Below, piece by piece: positions 49,962-62,931 of a DNA stretch of 64,000 nucleotides. The stretch lies in NCBI GenBank assembly GCA_009792885.1, contig WMCF01000030.1:3822891-3886890 (forward strand). Direction: 5' to 3'. Under the pieces are notes generated by a model. That model did no database searches, was not told the origin of the DNA, and worked only from the letters and a program-made list of their open reading frames with translations. The translations under genes and the position numbers were made by a program. The stretch comes from Eremophila alpestris peregrina (Eukaryota; Chordata; Aves; Passeriformes; Alaudidae). Positions within the stretch are counted from its first letter, which is position 1. Every line of letters begins with the position of its first letter.

Positions 49962-52900
49962 AGTCAAAACTGAAGGTAGAACAGACAGTGACAATGAATC
50001 ACAAAGATTTTGGTTTTTGGTCAAGGCTGAAACAGACTGGCAGGGCAGTGGTTTTTAACACTGTGGTCCTGCTGCTGCCTTCACCATATGTCTTGTTCTA
50101 CAGGGGTAAACTTGATTCCTCAGTCTGGTACCATCAAAAACCTTACACACTTGATCTACACACTGATTTAGATGGAGCACTACACCATCTAACCTTGGAT
50201 GTTTTCATACCCAAGCAGATGCCTTGGCTCCTATAAAGTGCAGCTTTGAATGGAGGGCTAAGCCAAGTCAGAATGAACAGTTTAAACCAGCAGATTTGTT
50301 CCTTGCCTTCCCCTGAGAATGGTTCTGGATCCAGTATGCTGAATTTGCCTCAATGAGCCTGGGATGATGCTGGGGCAAAGGGCATCACATATCTGATAAT
50401 ATACATATCTCTCAAATTGATGGGCCTTAACCTAGGCTCCAGGGAGGTGAGTCTAGTAATCAGTCACCTACATTGCTCCATTCAAAAGGCACCAGAAATA
50501 CTTCTAGAAAAGGCAAAAGCACGCCAGAGTTTCCTTCGGAAAAGAGATATCACCTAGCGAGAGAGCAGGAATCCACAAGTTCAAGTTCTCACAATAAAAA
50601 AAAATCAGAAACTATTTTTTAAGTGAAAAATATTCCTGCTTGATTCTGACATACAGGTGAACAAATAATTGTTTGGGTTATGATTTATGTAACTTGAATA
50701 TAAATCACACATTCTATTAAGTTAAGAAAATACATTAATAAATGTGTGAAATGCATGAAAGAAATCATGTAATGATACACATACAGAAAGCAAAGAACTG
50801 TTGTTCTGTGTAACTATGTATCACAACAACCTGGAATTCTTTCAATACTAATTTGCTTATAGCACCAAATTTTGGGGTTATTTGAGCCAAATGGCTCTTA
50901 TCCACACACAGGGCTTTATTTTCCTACCATTTCATTGAGGAGAAAAACCCAAAGCTTTTCCAAAGTTTTATAGCCTGTACTTTTGGAGTTGTGTTTGGTT
51001 AGTTTGGTTTTGGGTTTTTTTTCCCCAATATGCCTTTTGGTATGAATATATTACAGTTTTAGTATCAAAGATTTTTTCATGGGTGATGCATTATAGAAAT
51101 TTGTAAGCTTTTGTTTATGTCTTTCTATTTCCTTGTCCTTGGTAGTAGCTCAGGACTTTACATAAGTTCTACTTAGCCTCACAAACCTCGTGGAACAATG
51201 GAGCCCCAGCAGTTCTCCCCAGACTATTTTCCCAACGACTACAGACCTAGGTGCAGATCCCTGGAAGGTTTTAAGGAGGTTACTGCTGTTTAAAGAGGCT
51301 GCTACAAATGGGAGCAAGAGTCTTTGTAGGTCTGGACCAGTACGTCTTCTCTGGGACAACATAAGAAACCTCAAGTAATGGATGAACCAAACCCATTCTA
51401 CCATAATGCAGGCTGGCATCCAAACTGCTTGGATATTCCTCAGCTTCCCAAATGCTTGTAACTCAAGGTGGATTTGCAAGTCCAGTCATTAATCTCATTA
51501 CTGTGATTAGCAGACAATTATTCCCCAAGCAGGGAGAAAATTATGTGTGTTTCAAAAAAGATAACACATTTTAGACATGGTACTATCCATCATTTTAAAA
51601 CCTGGCATGGCTAAAGATCTTCAGCATTAACTTTTAAGCCAATGTGTGATATCAGACAGCCTCTCATGTCCTGTCTGATTGCTGAAAACAACACATTGCC
51701 ATTCCTTTGGGGTTACACCACTACTTTATGTTGATATAAATAATGGCTGTGCTTTAAGCTTCCTTGTAAGATGCTCCATAAAACTCACTAGGTCTAATTT
51801 CAGAAACTTCTTCAGAATGGCAACACCATGACTAAATAAGACACATATTTTCTCCCTGAAATATCTGTACCTGTCAGAAGGATTGGTCAATTAAAAGAAT
51901 ATCTGCATGTTAGGATATTTTAATACAAGGATGTTGCCAGCTAGACAGCATCTGATAGAATAAAAACTACTCCATGGAGAGGCTTCCAGGCTGCCACGTT
52001 GGTTTGCTCTGCCTAAAGCTTTTGCTTTCAGGCCAACATTTACTCTTGGTACTTCCTGCTGAGAAATGTGTTATTTCAGAAAGTATTCTGATACACCCAG
52101 CAGACCGAGGAAAATGCACTGAAGCTGCACATACAGCAAGGTCTTTGCAGTCATTTTCTACACAGCTGCACTTGGTCTATAACCATTTCTTCAGTCCAGT
52201 CAAACAGTTATCACTGGCACAGATTTATACAGTAAAATCACCAATCTAATTAACAAAGGTTCAGTTCAAAGCTGTTCTGTAATTTTGGTGAGTTCAATGA
52301 AAATTAACATGATTCAAATCAGATCAGAACCTGGACTTAGATACTGCAGAAGACATGGCACTGGTGAAAGACAGGCTGGTGTCTACAACAACTAAGGGTG
52401 TGCAATAGGGTTTGAGCAGCATTTAGCTGATTTAAATGATGTCTAGCATCTACTGGATGTGGTAAAAATACACTATACTTCTCAAGATTAAATCTAAAAT
52501 TTTATAAATAGGAACAAATATTCACTTGTTATAATATAATACCAAAGTAAACTATAAAAAGAGACAACACTCATCTGAAGGTGAATTCACAGGAAATATC
52601 ACTGATTAACTTCCACCAGACTCTCACACTGGATATTCAGTACCATGTATATGGTACCTGTAAACTTTTCAGAGCACAGATAAAGCTCATTTTCCCCCAC
52701 AGATGTTTGAAATGTCTCTCTGTGTGTCATAGGTTTGCCCTGGCAGTATTTTATTTTTAGCAGATCAGGAGTTTACTATTGAAGCAAAATATTTCAATCA
52801 ATTACACATTCATTTAATATGTCAAGGTGGAAAGAGAAGCAGGGAAACAAATAGTTTCTTTTCTGGATGAATTTCCAGACTGGCATCAGAACATTCTCTT

Positions 52901-55330
52901 CCAGATTCTGCCATTCAATTATTCCACAAAACAGTTTTAAAATGCTCTCCTTACTGTTTCAAATAACAAAATTTCTGATTGCCAACTCAGTGTAATCCTG
53001 GATAACAGCAACAAAAAAATCCGGACAAAGGTAACTAAGGCAAATCTGCTAAAAGCTTCCATAAACAGTGGATGGCAGTGATTTATTCCTAGGGAAAATC
53101 TTACTCGACTTCCTGTTTATTCATATGGAAGTGCTGACCTAGGTAAGAAACGTATCTATGACTACAAATTCACTTAGCAACAAGAAACTTCTGGAAGCTG
53201 AATCCAGGTAATTCTAATCAACTCTGACCAGTTCTGTTAAATGAGTATACACTGATACTTTTCAACAGCTTTCATAGAGTTTAGCCATTAGGGGGAATGC
53301 AATACTTTAAAAAGCTACTCTCTTCCAAGCAGTCTATTCTTGCATTTGATCTTCTTTTAACTTCCTTACATTCCACATTTCTTAGAATGTGTGTTTATTC
53401 TCCTCGGAATATGCTACAATTGCCAAATTTCTGGACTTCCATATGCCTTTTCATAAAAAAATTCCACAACTACATCTGTCTGGGATCTGTGAATTTGTGA
53501 TTTCAGTTTCACCAAAGTAAATACATGTTCTTGTGGAAACGTGAAAAATAAGTTTTTGCTTCCAGTACCACTCAAATATGTAGAGACAGAGTTCAAGCTG
53601 TGATTCTGGGTAACTAGTGGTTGTTTTGAGAGATGCACGGACTCAGTTTTTGAAAGGAGACTTTCTGCATCCTAACAGCTACAGAAATGAGGCAGGTTAA
53701 CCACTATTATTTTAATTGTCATTCTAATCCATTATCTTCCAGAATCCTGTACATTGAAAGACTTACTTTCCTATATATCTGCAGATTATTTGTGTGAAAA
53801 ATAATCCCATATGTATGTTGTTTCTCTTATTCCAGCACCCAGAATAATCATCACTGTCATACCAGCAACACTTTTGGAGGGAAGGTATTTTGATTCATTT
53901 GCTTTTAACCTATTTACTAGGCAAGAATCCTTTCCTACATCTTTCATTCCAGAGATTGTGTCTCCTTTACTAGATGCAAGATAGAGAGCAGTAATTAAAA
54001 CAGAAAGTAAAGATCTATGATTTCTCATGAAAATTATTGTTGCTTACAGCACAGTAAACACAATCTTACTGATAGATTATGTCCAAATCCTACATGATAC
54101 CCTTGCTTTCCCTACTATGTTCTCTACAACTGTGGTGCTTCATGCAATGAAGTAATTTTCTCAAACTGTGAGATATCATTTGACTGTTTGATCTTATTTA
54201 GAGTGACACTGAAAACAATTTTTCCATAGCAACAAAAATATAATTTTTTAAGTCTTCTCTTTAACTGAGGAGAAAAAGTAAAGATATCAGTAAGGGATTT
54301 TAAAAAATGAAAATAAACTTAAGCATCTTATTTAACAAACAACTTAGAAACATTTTCATTTTAGTGTGAAGTTTTGAACTATTTCAGTAATTTTTTAAAA
54401 ATCACATTTTCATCAAAAAATGTTGTACTTAACAAAGAAAACATATTCTGAAGGAGCCCATGCATAATTTCAGTAAAAAAGAAGTAATTGGTATTCTCTG
54501 ATTGAACATTTTATCAGGTCTAATTTGAATCTCAAATACTTTCCCAAAATATACTTTTTACAATGTCTTTCCAATCCAGATGTAGTAAAAACTACTACTG
54601 TCTCTCCTTTTTTCAAAGTGTATCTTCCATTTCAGCAGGAATAAATATTAGTGTGACTTCAAACCCCAATTCCAGATTTACATTTTCCTAGAACAATCTT
54701 TTCTTTAACTCTGAGGAATACAATAAACCTCAAATGGCACATTCTAAAGCAAGTCTTTACTTATCTGTTAATTGTTGTATGTGCACGAATTTACCAGAAA
54801 TATAGATTCCATACATTTTTGCCTTCCAATAAATACCAAAAAGCAATCAAATCAATTCTGTAACATTTTTCTATATTTTCAGCATGTTATGGTGATCCTT
54901 GGCCCAAATATTAGATTTAGTCACTAACAACTGCAATAGGCAGATGGCTACCCAAGCTGAATCATACATAACCTTTATCAAAGTTATTAGGGAAATCGAA
55001 CTGGAAATATGACTGAAGCTTGTGTTTATATGATTTAACTAAGTTTATTTCGTGGGAATTTTTTAATACATTTTTTTAAAAATTGATGCAAGCATCAGTA
55101 AACTAATCTACATAAAATAAATTTGCTCACCTACTCAGGGTTGTGTGGATTTATCAAACTCTAAAACTGGTTAGTGCCATTGTGTATCAGAAAAAAGGTG
55201 AAGAACTCTGAATGCTGTATCATCTAAATGTTGGCTCCCCAAGACAGTTAGAAGTCCAGGAGCAAATGGTAGGGATGCCTTGTGCCTGGAATGTACAGAG
55301 TTCTTAGCAAGCACATTTCAATGAAGGTCA

Positions 55331-55411
55331 CATAGATAGATATAGATATAGATATCGATGATATAGATGATATAGATATAGATATAGATATAGATATATA
55401 GATATAGATAA
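55331..55411. repeat. GATATA-type simple repeat
   Basis: About 80 bases of GATATA/GATAGA hexamer-like units with interruptions (GATATCGATG), in the intergenic region. Likely polymorphic. Confidence 0.92.
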
Positions 55412-57522
55412 CAGCATCACAAACAGTTCCTCTAAGAGTTGTATTTCAGGGGACATGCTATTGATTGTAGTTTCAAGCAAAATTTAGAGTGCAGATTGCA
55501 GTCTGAACAGAGCTCAGAGGACTAGCAAATACTGGGATGGACTGACTAGCAGTGAAATGCAGACTGAACACATCTAGTTTAATCCTGCATGAACAGACAG
55601 ATGTGCTATTTTAATTCTGAAGATTTGACAGAACTGGGACCTGATAGAAAAAAAATTCTCTGGGTAAAAACATTTGTAAGGTCAAGTGTTACTCAGAAGG
55701 TTACATTTCTAAACAACAGAAGACAAATCATCACATAGGTGTCTCATCACTTCAGCTTTTCACAGCAATCTCACAGCAACATTTTATTTGCAAAGGAGAC
55801 AACCACAAGATGGCTCCTTTCATATGATGCAAGCTGAAATAGAAACCATTTCTGATAACACAGGCTGTTAAGTTTTTTCAATCCCTTTCCCCAACAACTG
55901 AAACACCAGGCACCAATCTCCAATGAAAATGTGGCACCACAATTGTTTTGTTAAATCACGGTTTGGGGAGAGCATGGATATATTTTGAGAAGTAAGAACA
56001 AAACCCCTGAAATATAAGCAGCTAATCTCACTGCACAGGGTGCAGGTTTCAAGAACACTTGCTATGCTCAGAGACAGATGTTTCACACTCTTCACCTTCC
56101 TCTGGATTTTTGTTTCCTCTCTTTGTAAGTGGAAATGGCATTTTCACCTTTATTAAATACTTTCCCATGTGAAGGTTGCTATAATATTACACAATTAATT
56201 TTCCTGATAGGAGTTACTTACTGAATCCAGATAATCATCAGGTGAGTTTTATATTCACCCTAAATGTCAATATTTTTTTGTTTTTGTTTTTGTTTCTGTT
56301 TTGCAGTCAGGACACAGTTTGCAATGAGGACATTGAAGAGCCTTCTCATTACTGGGGTTCAGGCTCAATATAAATGGAAATGGTTTGATATTGACTACTT
56401 ACAGTACTGTTTTTAACCACAATACTGGTATTTTACTACTCAAGAAATGTTAATTTTCAGTTAAAACTGGTAAGGAATGTGGGAAAAAGAAAGGCAAAAA
56501 GCCAAGAAATAGAATTAACTCCCTTATCTTTTAGGGACTAGACCTCTCATCTGAGCACAGCCCAGATAATTCACATGTATGAAGAAGAGAAGAGGCAGAA
56601 TTGACAAAGCCTTATGATGAAAAAGGCCACTCTTCCCAGGCTCGTAAAAGATGGCAGCTTTACAACTGTAGTGCAACAAATCTGTTTTTATTTATTAGCC
56701 ACGAAATCACATCATTTCCTAAGCAGCAAAGTTTTTAAAAAGAGCTTCTTTACGCACGAACAAATATTTTCCCAATGAACTCTTGGTTTGTCTTGCAACC
56801 CAACCTTAGTTTATTTAACAGTGAGATTGCTTTCTCCAGGGAAGGCAGTCAGAAATGGGGGATGGGAAAGGGAGAAGTTGGCTCTGACTACAGGGCACAG
56901 CTGCTCTTTGCTACTGGCCTCCAACAGAGTAATACATCAGTAATTATTTGAAAGTCAGACAGATTCCCTGATTTCTTGCCAGACAAACTCTGAGAACTGA
57001 GGAGTGGAAAGGAGGATAAAGGGCTTTCAGTTTACTGTTTTTCCACTCATCATTACTTTTTTTCCATGTTAGCAGCTACTGCTGCTATTGAATTTCTGAT
57101 CTTTTTACCTCCAGAGGCCTCACATAATATGCACACTCAGTTTTTGCACTTGAGCACCAATGTTTCTAAGTTTATGAAATTAGCTTTTACAAAATGTTTC
57201 AGCTGTTTTACCCAACAACTTCCATTTTCCACTCAATTCTCTTTTAGGAGTGATTTAAATAAACACATGATCTTTGCTGAAGAAAGGTGAAGACAGCCAA
57301 AAATCTAGATAAGAACAACATATTTGTGTTGTGCACCACTCAGCTGTGGTTTAATTTAACCAAAGAGAGGAAGTAAATCTAATCTTTGAACTACTCCCTG
57401 AAAATTATGAGTCAGTCTCTATTTACACTAGAAAAATGATGGAAAGTTCCCACCATTGCTAAAAAAAAAAAGCACAGCATCTAAAGAAATGTCACATTTT
57501 CATCACAGTTCACTGAGAGTTT

Positions 57523-57570
57523 GGGGGGGGGGGGAAGAAAAAAAAAGGAAAAAGAAAGAAAAAAGGAAGA
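57523..57570. repeat. G12 run and A/G-rich tract
   Basis: Twelve consecutive G followed by about 35 bases of A and G only. Low-complexity purine tract; the G run is prone to assembly and sequencing error. Confidence 0.85.
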
Positions 57571-59937
57571 TGGGTAACATCTGAAGTTTGTCCTTTTGGA
57601 GAGCACCCTCAAAGACAGGAAAACAAAATGAAACACAAGTAGCTACTGCAATGACCCACAGACCCAGAACTCAATTCAGGCATAATGTAGGATGAAACAG
57701 TGACTCTGTGACAACCTCCTCCAAAGACAAGAGGTTTTAGGGGACTCAGGACCAGACAAAATTTGAGGAACTCCTTGTGTGACTGGGAACATCAATTCAA
57801 ATTACATTTGTGGAAAAGTATTAGCCTAAGAAGCCTTCAGACTTTTGAGATAACTATCAGCTCTGTGCAGGCATGGCAGAGAACTTGTGTCAACTGATCC
57901 TGTTCTGCAGCAGCACCTGGCAACGGGGACAAATACTCTTGGGCATCTCAAATGGCACTAGAAATGTATGTATGGGCAACTAAATAAAGCCCTAAGTGTT
58001 AACCAGTGCAAACTTGCTCCAGCAAGAATGGAGGAATTTGAATGAATTCTGTATTTGATTAAATTCTATAGCACTTTTTTACAAAAAACCCAAACCAACA
58101 GAACCCTTTGTCCGCTACAAGTTATTAGAAAATTCTCCACATTCAACCTGTCTGAAGAGAAAAACAGGCAAATATAATTTATTTGTATCTGAGTGGCACA
58201 GAGAAGACAAGTACACCAGAGCTAAGTAACACAGCAAGTCCTTTTTCACCAACCACACATTTAAAATAACACGTTTACTGTTTAAGTATATGCTTGTTAG
58301 ACTAGTGAATATTCAAGAAGTCTTTACTTAAATACCATTTTATTTTTGTGCCATTAGCCAAAAGAGAACATAAAAGAAAACTTAGCTAAAATAGAGCCAA
58401 TCTCTTCTTCCACTCCACTTTGCCTATAACCTCTTCTGTGTTTTGCTGTTTGAAATTTAATTTTATTAAATGCCCCAACAAAACATGAAGCCTACCTCCT
58501 TGATCTGAGAGAAACAGAAACAAAGCTTCTCACTTCCTTTAAAAGACCAAGAATAGAACTGAGGATGAAATTAATGCAAATAGGACTGCAAATAACTACC
58601 TTTTTGTCAAATATACAAAAATGTGTTCTACTAAGGTTAGTATGTGAATTCTCTGAGTAATTAAAAAAAATCAAGAATGTATTTTAAATAAATAATACTG
58701 TAAGCATTTACACTACTATTTACTGCATTCCAATAAAGGCTTTAGTTTAAAAAAGATATTAAACCTAAAATGTCTTTTATATAAAGCAGAAAATGCAAAG
58801 AACCTGAAATGTTACATATTACCGTGCCAGTTTTTTCACAAAAGTTTGTAAATCACAGTTTAACCCACGGCTGTCAGTTTCTTAAATTATGCCATGTGCA
58901 AACAGACCGTAATAGCAGGTCAGAAAAACCAAATCTACCATCTAGAAAGAAGCTAGAATCACAAAACAGATGTATAATTTATGTATCTGATCTTCTGCAC
59001 AGCAAGATTGTGGAAAATGTCTTTAAGATGTGTCTTGTTCTGTACAGAATCTATCCACAATAATGATAGAGAAGTACAAAAGAATAAATTCTAATGTAAT
59101 TGAAATGAAGTGTTAAAAAACCCAGAATTTCCATGTCCTCAGTTTCACAAGATATGACAGTAGCTAAAGATTTTATTTCTATTACATTTAATTAACTTAT
59201 AAAGTCCATTGCCAAAATATTTTAAGGAAGTCGAAGGAAATGCAGAATATCAAAACATACACATTTTTACATCTATCTGGATAATGATTCACATTTCAAA
59301 AAATAGAGAGACCAATGTGATTTCACAAGTCATATGCCAACTACAGACTGATTAAGGAATCAGTCTCATATAGAGAGCACTGTGCTGTGCTATTTTGGAA
59401 CTTTTGGTGTAGATCACTAGCATGGAAATAAAAAAGATTGACCTCATAACCAAGAACTGAGTCACGAAACAAGATATACCAGAGTTCATTTCCACATGCT
59501 GAATTCCTGCACAGCATTGTTAATGCTCTTCCCCTCTCTGCATTCTCCTTCCTCCTTTCCAAAAGAAATTCAGCAGTAGTTGTCTACCTTGTAGGAATTA
59601 CTTGCAGGTAAATGAAGTCACTGTCCATAAGGAAACTAGGCAGTCCCCTGCCTTTGTCTGGTGTGGCAGTTTCTGTAACCCTGTATGAGATAAAAACCTC
59701 ATGCAGATCTTGAATATTAAACTTCTCAAGGTCAGGAATCTTGAACTTTTTTTCCTCTTCTCTATAACCAAGTTGTTTATATTTATTCCCTTTTATGTTC
59801 ACAATATGTGAACAACTATGTGAGTGCTTATACACTAAACTATAAAACACAATGTTTTTTTCAACCTGGGACACCATGTTCTTTAATACCAAACATGTTG
59901 GTAAGGTCCATTTTTATGACATAAACTGTGGTATAGG

Positions 59938-60020
59938 CTGGGGGGCTTTTGTTTTTGTTTGGCTTTTTCCTTGTTCGTTTTTAGTTTGGTTTGGTTTGGC
60001 TTCTTTTTTTCTTTCATTTG
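59938..60020. repeat. T-rich low-complexity tract with TTTGG repeats
   Basis: T-rich stretch with repeated GTTTTTG and TTTGG units. Translation of it gives only hydrophobic low-complexity peptide, so it is not treated as coding. Confidence 0.65.
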
Positions 60021-61561
60021 CTCCATCATATAGGATCTGCATTATTTAATCCCCAAACAAGGCATGCAGATACAAAGTGTTAGCATCTGCCTAGCTGTAC
60101 ATGGAGGAAAAAATCTCCATAACCCAGGATCAGAAGTGCATATAGGATGATGGACTTTAGGAGCTTTTGAAAACAAAGGCCAGGTCCAACATAAGATGGA
60201 CGTTTTTGTAAAGCAAAGGAGAAGGGACTGAACTGAAAGTTGCTCTAGCTCAAAGTACTCCCTCCCCTGGCCAAAGCATTTCACTTTCCCGTGCTTCAGT
60301 GTCACCATCTATAAAAGGGCTGATTTGTAATCCATCCTCCTTTGCACATTACTCTGAGATCCATAACTTGGAAGCACCCTAGAAGCTGAAGTGGTATTTT
60401 ATTTTGGTGAATATATAGTAACATATAGGGATACAAATATTAGCTGCAGTAATGCCTCACGTGGAAATGCCTTTTCTGTATATTCATATCACAGTGTTAC
60501 GGTTTTTACCTCAAAGCACTTTGATTAATTGAGCTTCTTACCTCCACTCAGGACAGGATTTTAATATTCCCATTTTGCAGATTAAAAAAAATAGAAATAA
60601 ACCTTTATAGTTTAAATTAAAAAGACAGCTACAGTTAAAACTGTTAAAAAAGTTTCTAAAAGCAAGATTTCCATCTTCATATTCTGACTTGATACAGCTA
60701 TAAAAATATAGCCACATTTCAAGTTAATTATTTTTATGAGTTTAGAGTTAAATATCTTGATGCCAGACTTGTGTTTCTAGTCATAAATACAGAGAGCTGT
60801 ATGCTATTACTTGACCATGCAGATCAAATCAAAACTTTGAGAACACACACAAAAAAAAAGGTGTTTCATTTTGCTATGAGTTTTATAGTCTAAATCCACA
60901 GCTTCTAGCTCAGGCCATCTCTGTGATATTTTAAGGAAAACCTTAAGCCAAATCTTCAGTTTGCTGTTGCAACAACTTTCTGGAAAGGACCTTCTCTACA
61001 TGAGAGCAGTACAATCCAAACACTCACTCTTTATCGTGCCTTTCCACATTGAATTAATTCCTTAATCACCTTCTTGAAGGCTAAAAAATTGCCCCATATG
61101 CTTAGTGTCCAACTCCTTTTTTAAGATTTTGCATATGTACAGAAAGAGTTCTTGGCGTGGGATGCATTTGTCAGAGGGGTGTTTCGTGCTGGGCTATAAG
61201 CCAAGGTGCAGTTCTTTCTTTAGGTGCAGGTGTTTTTCTTTATGCTGGAACCTTATCTCTGAGCACTGGATACTGTACACACACACACCTTTATATATGC
61301 CAAAATGCAAAGAAGCCAAACAAACGGGAGGAATGCCTAGGGAATCACAATTTCTGAGAGGCCAGAAGTCCTATATTAAAAAAAAAAAGATATTTTTCTT
61401 AATAGAAGATCAGTATTTTAATGATCAATTTAGCCTGATGTTAAAGAAAAGCGCTTTAAATACCTGGGTCTCTTGAGACTTTTAATAGAAATTTATTTGT
61501 ACCTCCTTTGCCTCAGAATATAATTTCTGGTATTGCTTAATAATCTGAAAAAGGAATACTT

Positions 61562-61726
61562 CGTGACACCCAGACAAGTTGTGGATGCCCCTGGAAAGTG
61601 TTTAAGGCCAGGTTGGATGGAGAGCTGAGTAACCTGGTCAAGCAGAAGCTGTCCCTGCCCATGGCAGGGGGCTTGGGGGGTCCCTTCCAACCACAACCAT
61701 TCTATGCTTCTGTGATTCCATGATTT
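61562..61726 (+). mobile_element. CR1 LINE 3' fragment
   Basis: Well-preserved CR1 tail with GACAAGTTGTGGATGCCCCTGG, AGTGTTTAAGGCCAGGTTGGATGG, CCCATGGCAGGGGGCTTGG and CCCTTCCAACCACAACCATTC, ending in CTGTGATTCCATGATT. It lies 0.3 kb outside the ANKRD10 CpG island and points towards the gene. Confidence 0.94.
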
Positions 61727-62258
61727 TCAGGGACGGGTGAGTGCACTTAAATTTAAACAATTGCACTCTTCATTATCATCAATTAAATTTTACTGGTGTC
61801 AGAAAAAGTCGTTCACAAATATTTTGGACAGAAAATAATTAGGACCAATCAACAGAAGTTCCTCAAAAATTCTTCAGAGCCATTACTCAAGGACTGGCCT
61901 CCGGTTGCACTTTAAAATCTGGCCGTTGTCATTTTAACCAGACACTGACAGGGTTATCCTTTTGTTTTGCAATCCACCGAGCAACACAAACCCTCAGTGA
62001 CTTCCGAGCGCTGAAGCTAGCTTGACAGCACGTCCGTGGTGTGGGGAAGGAACAGCACGACAGCCGGTGCCCCGCGGCTCAGCCCTGCGGCCGGCACCTT
62101 TTCCCTGCGGACACACGGGCCGGCGCTGCCACCCGCGGCGCCGGGGGAGCTCAGAGCGCTCCCGCCCTGCCCCGGCCCCTGCGGCCACACCGGCCCGAGG
62201 CGGCGGCGGCGAGAGCGGTTCCACCGCCTCGGACAGCGGAAAATCCGGGCGCGGGGCG

Positions 62259-62477
62259 AGGAGAGGGAGAGAGAAGAGCGGAATGGAGGAAAGGGAAGGA
62301 GAGAAGGAGAGAGAGGAGGGAGAAAGAGGATGAAAGGGTGAGGGAAGGGAGTGGGGAGGGAGGGGGAGAGAGAGAGAAAGAAGGGAAGGCGGGCGGGAGG
62401 GAGGGAGGGAGGGAGGAAAGGCGGAGAGATGGGGAGAGTGAAGGAGGGGAAGACGGAGGAGAAGAAGGAGGAGGGAA
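62259..62477. repeat. purine-rich low-complexity tract upstream of ANKRD10
   Basis: About 220 bases almost entirely of G and A on the plus strand, including GGGA tetranucleotide repeats near 62395-62415 and GAGA repeats near 62366-62380. It ends some 250 bases upstream of the ANKRD10 start codon. Such tracts can adopt triplex structures and bind GAGA-type factors. Confidence 0.9.
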
Positions 62478-62730
62478 CACGCACAGACGGACGGGACAGA
62501 GCACCACCACGCCCCGCCCTGGGCTCCCTGAGGGCCGCGCGGCCCCGCCCACCGAGGGGCGGAGCGTCGCGCGCGGCCCCGCCCCGCTCCCTTTGTGCCG
62601 GGGCCGCGCGCGCCAGCCGCAGTCGCCGCCGCTTCCCGCCGGGGCAGCGCGCGCCCGCCCGCTCGCTCCTTCTTCCCCTTTCTCCCTCCCCCATTCCTTC
62701 CCATTCCCTCTCACCGCTCTCCCGCTCGCC

Positions 62731-62931
62731 ATGTCGCTGGGAGCCGGCCCCGAGGCGGGCTTCTCCAGCGAGGAGCTGCTGACCCTGCGCTTCCCCCTGC
62801 ACCGCGCCTGCCGCGATGGGGACCTGCCCGCCCTGTGCGCGCTGCTCCAGAGCTCGCCCCGCTCCGACCTGGCGGCCGAGGATTCCTTCTACGGCTGGAC
62901 GCCCATCCACTGGGCCGCGCACTTCGGCAAG
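62731..62931 (+). CDS. ANKRD10: ANKRD10 coding exon 1, first ankyrin repeats
   Basis: The exon encodes 67 residues beginning MSLGAGPEAGFSSEELLTLR and ending WAAHFGK. I recognise this as ankyrin repeat domain-containing protein 10. The sequence FPLHRACRDGDLPALCALL (about residues 21-39) and GWTPIHWAAHFGK (about 55-67) are ankyrin-repeat helices with the TPxHxAA signature; the remaining repeats and the C-terminal tail lie beyond the right edge. ANKRD10 is a poorly characterised, probably nuclear, scaffold-like protein. The start is the first in-frame ATG: the same frame is open for about 230 codons upstream but holds no ATG, and that stretch is a low-complexity GA-rich translation. The donor is inferred as AAG|GTGGGG after base 62931, where similarity to the mammalian protein stops; the mammalian protein continues LECLVQL. 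The gene is divergent from ARHGEF7, as in mammals. Confidence 0.95.

Larger units (their letters stand above)
44330..55325. other. intergenic, no gene or identifiable element
   Basis: Eleven kilobases of AT-rich sequence with only short frames and no recognised repeat family. Structural features are a perfect inverted repeat (48868-48904) and a 22-T run (49940-49961). Confidence 0.55.
55415..61560. other. intergenic, ANKRD10 side, no gene recognised
   Basis: AT-rich sequence with short frames only. Contains a G12 run next to an A/G-rich tract (57523-57570) and a T-rich low-complexity tract (about 59938-60020). No recognised mobile element until the CR1 tail at 61.56 kb. Confidence 0.55.

Noticed and set aside
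56275..56316. Pyrimidine-rich tract ending in TTTTGCAG, like a 3' splice site
   Set aside because: No open frame or downstream donor supports an exon, and T-rich runs are common here.
62041..62730. In-frame open extension of about 230 codons upstream of the ANKRD10 start
   Set aside because: It contains no ATG, is a low-complexity GA-rich and proline/arginine-rich translation, and the mammalian protein begins near the chosen start. It reflects lack of stops in GC-rich DNA.
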